DNA from: Deltaproteobacteria bacterium
GTDB taxonomy: Bacteria > Desulfobacterota_B > Binatia > UBA9968
NCBI GenBank assembly: GCA_005879255.1
Contig: VBKY01000398.1
Location: 1 to 7,151 of the forward strand
Length of the DNA stretch: 7,151 bases
Reading direction: 5' to 3'
The notes under the pieces were generated by a model. It was not told the DNA's origin and did no database searches. It saw nothing but the letters and a program-made list of their open reading frames with translations. The position numbers were made by a program, and so were the translations under genes. Below, one piece after another: positions 5,159 to 7,151 of this stretch (the first letter of the stretch is position 1; every line of letters begins with the position of its first letter).

Positions 5159-6547
5159 ATGAGTGCGGTTTCTGAACGTCTCGTTGATCTTGCTCGCGAG
5201 ATTCGTTTTGACAACCTGCCCGCTGAAGTTATTCGCGAGGCCGGCAGGCGTTTGCTCGATGCCCTGGGGTGCATGATCGCCGGCGCGGATGGCGCAACGA
5301 CTCAACAGGTGAGGAAGACGGCGCTGGCGCTTGCCGGAGCGCCGGAGTCCAGCATTCTCGGTACTGAGCATTTTACATCGTGCGAGAAAGCCGCACTGGT
5401 GAATGGCACGTCTCTGCGCTTTCTTGACTTCATGGATGGGCATCCCGGTCCCTATCCATGTCATCCATGCTTTAACATTCCTCCCATCCTGGCGGTGGCG
5501 GAGCGCGAACGCGCCACGGGCAAGGATCTTGTCACTGCCATCGTGACGGGCTATGAGATCATGCCGCGATTTCAAGAGCATGCCGGAGCGCCGGATCTCG
5601 GCACCCGCGGTTGGGCAGGAAGCACGAACTTGGCTTTCTCGATTCCGCTGGCCTGTGCGCATCTATTCAAACTCAATAGGGAAGAGACCATCAATGCGCT
5701 GGGGATTTCGGTTACTCACGGCGGCGTGATGGATGGCGCAAGCCACGGACAGATGCCGACCAGTAAATCACTCTTGGATGGCATCGTGGCAATGAATGCG
5801 ATTGTCGCCGCGCTACTCGCCCAGCAGGGTGTCACAGGACCGCGTGAAGTTATTGAAGGCACGGCGGGATACGTGAACGCAGTGGCAGGATCGTGCAATA
5901 CAGATGGATTACTGGCGCCCATCGGGAAGCATAAAATTCTCGAGACCTACACGAAACTCTATAACACGGTGAAGTGTGGACAGACCGCTGTGGCAGCCGC
6001 CCTTAAGCTTGTCGGAGAACATCGAATCAACTGGCGCGATGTAGCGGCGATCCGGATCGGCTTTGCGCGCAGAGATGCGAACACTCAGGCGCGCGAGTCA
6101 TACGCCCGGCCGCAGAGCAGAGACACCGCCAATCATAGCGTTCGCTTCTGTGTGGCAGCTGCCCTGGTCGAAGACCAACTGACTTCCGAACAGTTCGATC
6201 CGGAAAAACTTTGCTCGTCTGATATTCTTGGTCTGGTCGATCGATCGAGTGTCTACTGGAACGAGGCGCTCGACTCGCACTGGCCGAAGGCCAATCCCGC
6301 AACGATCACCCTGACCACAACGAGTGGACAGGAGTTGTCCGAAACCATGGTGTTTCCTCCCGGGCACCCGAACAATCCTTTGGCAGACGATGCGCTCGAG
6401 CAGAAATTTCGCCAGCTCACCGGCAAAGTGCTGGACGCGGAACGGATCGAACGAGTCATTGAAATAACGCGTCGGCTCGATCAGTTGGCCGATGTTCGCG
6501 CGCTCACGGAGTTAGTTAGCGGCAGATCAAAAGCGTTCACAAAGTGA
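5159..6547 (+). CDS. MmgE/PrpD family enzyme (2-methylcitrate dehydratase / cis-aconitate decarboxylase type)
   Basis: 462 residues from the ATG at 5159, the usual size for the family. The N-terminal helical domain has the hallmark LLDALGCMIAGADG (32-45), LVNGTSLRFLDFMD (80-93), GYEIMPRF (131-138) and the KSLLDGIVAMNAIVAALLAQQG segment beginning at 203. The smaller C-terminal domain has KCGQTAVAAALKL (272-284), RDTANHSVRF (321-330) and PPGHPNNPLADDALEQKF (400-417). Candidate active-site residues by eye alignment to the family are D93, H102 and K203. Known members dehydrate 2-methylcitrate, decarboxylate cis-aconitate or isomerise related tricarboxylic acids, but many environmental paralogues have unknown substrates. 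No prpB, prpC or other methylcitrate-cycle gene is next to it, so a propionate role is unsupported. PrpD usually has F-H-(A/S)-Q-T where this protein has K-C-G-Q-T (272-276). It is the first gene of a rightward pair, 11 bp from the diiron gene. Confidence 0.92.
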   Translation: MSAVSERLVDLAREIRFDNLPAEVIREAGRRLLDALGCMIAGADGATTQQVRKTALALAGAPESSILGTEHFTSCEKAALVNGTSLRFLDFMDGHPGPYPCHPCFNIPPILAVAERERATGKDLVTAIVTGYEIMPRFQEHAGAPDLGTRGWAGSTNLAFSIPLACAHLFKLNREETINALGISVTHGGVMDGASHGQMPTSKSLLDGIVAMNAIVAALLAQQGVTGPREVIEGTAGYVNAVAGSCNTDGLLAPIGKHKILETYTKLYNTVKCGQTAVAAALKLVGEHRINWRDVAAIRIGFARRDANTQARESYARPQSRDTANHSVRFCVAAALVEDQLTSEQFDPEKLCSSDILGLVDRSSVYWNEALDSHWPKANPATITLTTTSGQELSETMVFPPGHPNNPLADDALEQKFRQLTGKVLDAERIERVIEITRRLDQLADVRALTELVSGRSKAFTK

Positions 6548-6548
6548 T

Positions 6549-6553
6549 GGAGG
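6549..6553 (+). promoter_or_regulatory. Ribosome-binding site of the diiron gene, next to the upstream stop
   Basis: GGAGG starts one base after the TGA (6545-6547) of the MmgE/PrpD gene and lies five bases before the ATG at 6559. This placement suggests translational coupling. An in-frame ATG at 6547 overlaps that stop and would add only four residues (MEVH); the site favours 6559. Confidence 0.7.
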
Positions 6554-6558
6554 TTCAT

Positions 6559-7151
6559 ATGTCGGATATCAGAGGAAAAGGAAAGTTGATTAGCTATCGA
6601 GATGATAACCCGATCAGCGAATGGATTGAGGATTTCCGCGGGAAGCGGAACTCACAGAAGCGTGAGCCCAAGGATGCTAACGAGCGCGAGCTTTTGGGCA
6701 GATGGCTTGGCTACCGTGGCAGGGGTGAGCTGAAAACCATCGTCGGTTCTGCCTGTTACGCCTATTCGCACTTTGATATGGATTTCGAGTGGCGCTATCT
6801 GCTTGCCGATCATATCCGCACGGAAGCCGGCCACGGGTGGGGTTACATTCGGCAGGCCAACGCACTCAATCCGGGTCGGGATCATGCCCAACCGGATCCT
6901 GAATTTGAGCGTCAGCACGGGCTCACACCGCGCGTGGAGCACATGGAGCTAATGCAGCGCGACTTTCTGAGCTACCTCATCGCCGGCAACCTCTGGCCCT
7001 ACGGTCACTGCACCGCTGCAACGATACAAAGCATACTGATTACCACTCCCAAGGTGCTCGATTTCGAGGAGCGCGTGGTCCACGCGGAGGAGCGCGGACA
7101 CCACGACGCAATCTTGCAGAAGCTGCACGACTATGTTTGGGAATTGATCGA
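6559..7151 (+). CDS. Ferritin-like diiron protein, distant PaaA/PaaC relative, 3' end cut by window edge
   Basis: Open to the window edge, with 197 residues seen. After a polar N-terminus (1-45) the chain reads as long amphipathic helices typical of ferritin-like four-helix bundles. Two metal-binding ExxH motifs are visible: EAGH at 89-92 and ERGH at 178-181. TEAGHGWGYIRQA (88-100) closely resembles the DEAGHG helix of PaaA, the catalytic subunit of phenylacetyl-CoA epoxidase. The single Glu ligands expected on the other two helices are less certain; E57 (32 residues before E89) and E127 or E130 are candidates. Such proteins bind a dinuclear iron centre and activate O2 to epoxidise or hydroxylate a substrate. 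No reductase (PaaE-like) or partner subunit is visible, though the region beyond the edge is unseen. It is coupled to the MmgE/PrpD gene. The fold and metal motifs are fairly secure; reaction and substrate are unknown. Other ferritin-like oxidases are the alternative. Confidence 0.75.
   Translation, partial: MSDIRGKGKLISYRDDNPISEWIEDFRGKRNSQKREPKDANERELLGRWLGYRGRGELKTIVGSACYAYSHFDMDFEWRYLLADHIRTEAGHGWGYIRQANALNPGRDHAQPDPEFERQHGLTPRVEHMELMQRDFLSYLIAGNLWPYGHCTAATIQSILITTPKVLDFEERVVHAEERGHHDAILQKLHDYVWELI

Noticed and set aside
5063..5662. 199-residue open frame on the minus strand opposite the MmgE/PrpD 5' half
   Set aside because: Basic, low-information composition; it overlaps conserved MmgE/PrpD motifs on the other strand and has no convincing start site.

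Overview
The window looks like a chromosomal stretch from an uncultured, moderate-GC, Gram-negative-type bacterium. Three periplasmic solute-binding proteins (SBPs) carry Sec signal peptides without a lipobox Cys, ribosome-binding sites are strong GGAGG types, and the gene mix (orphan SBPs, a muconate-cycloisomerase-like enolase-superfamily enzyme, an MmgE/PrpD enzyme, a PaaA-like diiron protein) recalls catabolic islands of soil and sediment proteobacteria-like lineages such as Binatota, Rokubacteria or unclassified 'Deltaproteobacteria'. That placement is an impression from gene content only; no rRNA or other phylogenetic marker is present.

Layout: two divergent groups around a 474-bp spacer (4685-5158). 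Leftward, in order of transcription: SBP-3 (4684-3674), enolase-superfamily enzyme (3480-2419), SBP-2 (2309-1191) and SBP-1 (1014 to beyond position 1, C-terminus cut by the window edge). SBP-1 and SBP-2 are tandem paralogues, about half identical by eye count, with the same ribosome-binding layout. Rightward: MmgE/PrpD enzyme (5159-6547) and, 11 bp later and probably translationally coupled, a ferritin-like diiron protein with two ExxH motifs and an EAGHG motif like that of PaaA (6559 to beyond the right edge).

Every long spacer carries a short, degenerate repeat element made of a 7-, 8- or 9-base unit, and in three of the four long spacers opposite-orientation copies face each other so they can fold back. 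Two elements (1041-1180 and 3515-3666) belong to one heptad family (AATYCGA units), two (2341-2412 and 4984-5015) to an octad family (CACTCCAT-like units), and two further short-period runs sit upstream of SBP-3. These are the main non-coding structure in the window.

Functional reading (inference): the SBPs would capture an organic acid or other anion in the periplasm, and the enolase-superfamily, MmgE/PrpD and diiron enzymes would isomerise, dehydrate/decarboxylate or oxygenate it. No permease, ATPase, regulator or CoA ligase is visible, so the substrate cannot be named. I see no rRNA, tRNA, CRISPR array, transposase or phage gene.
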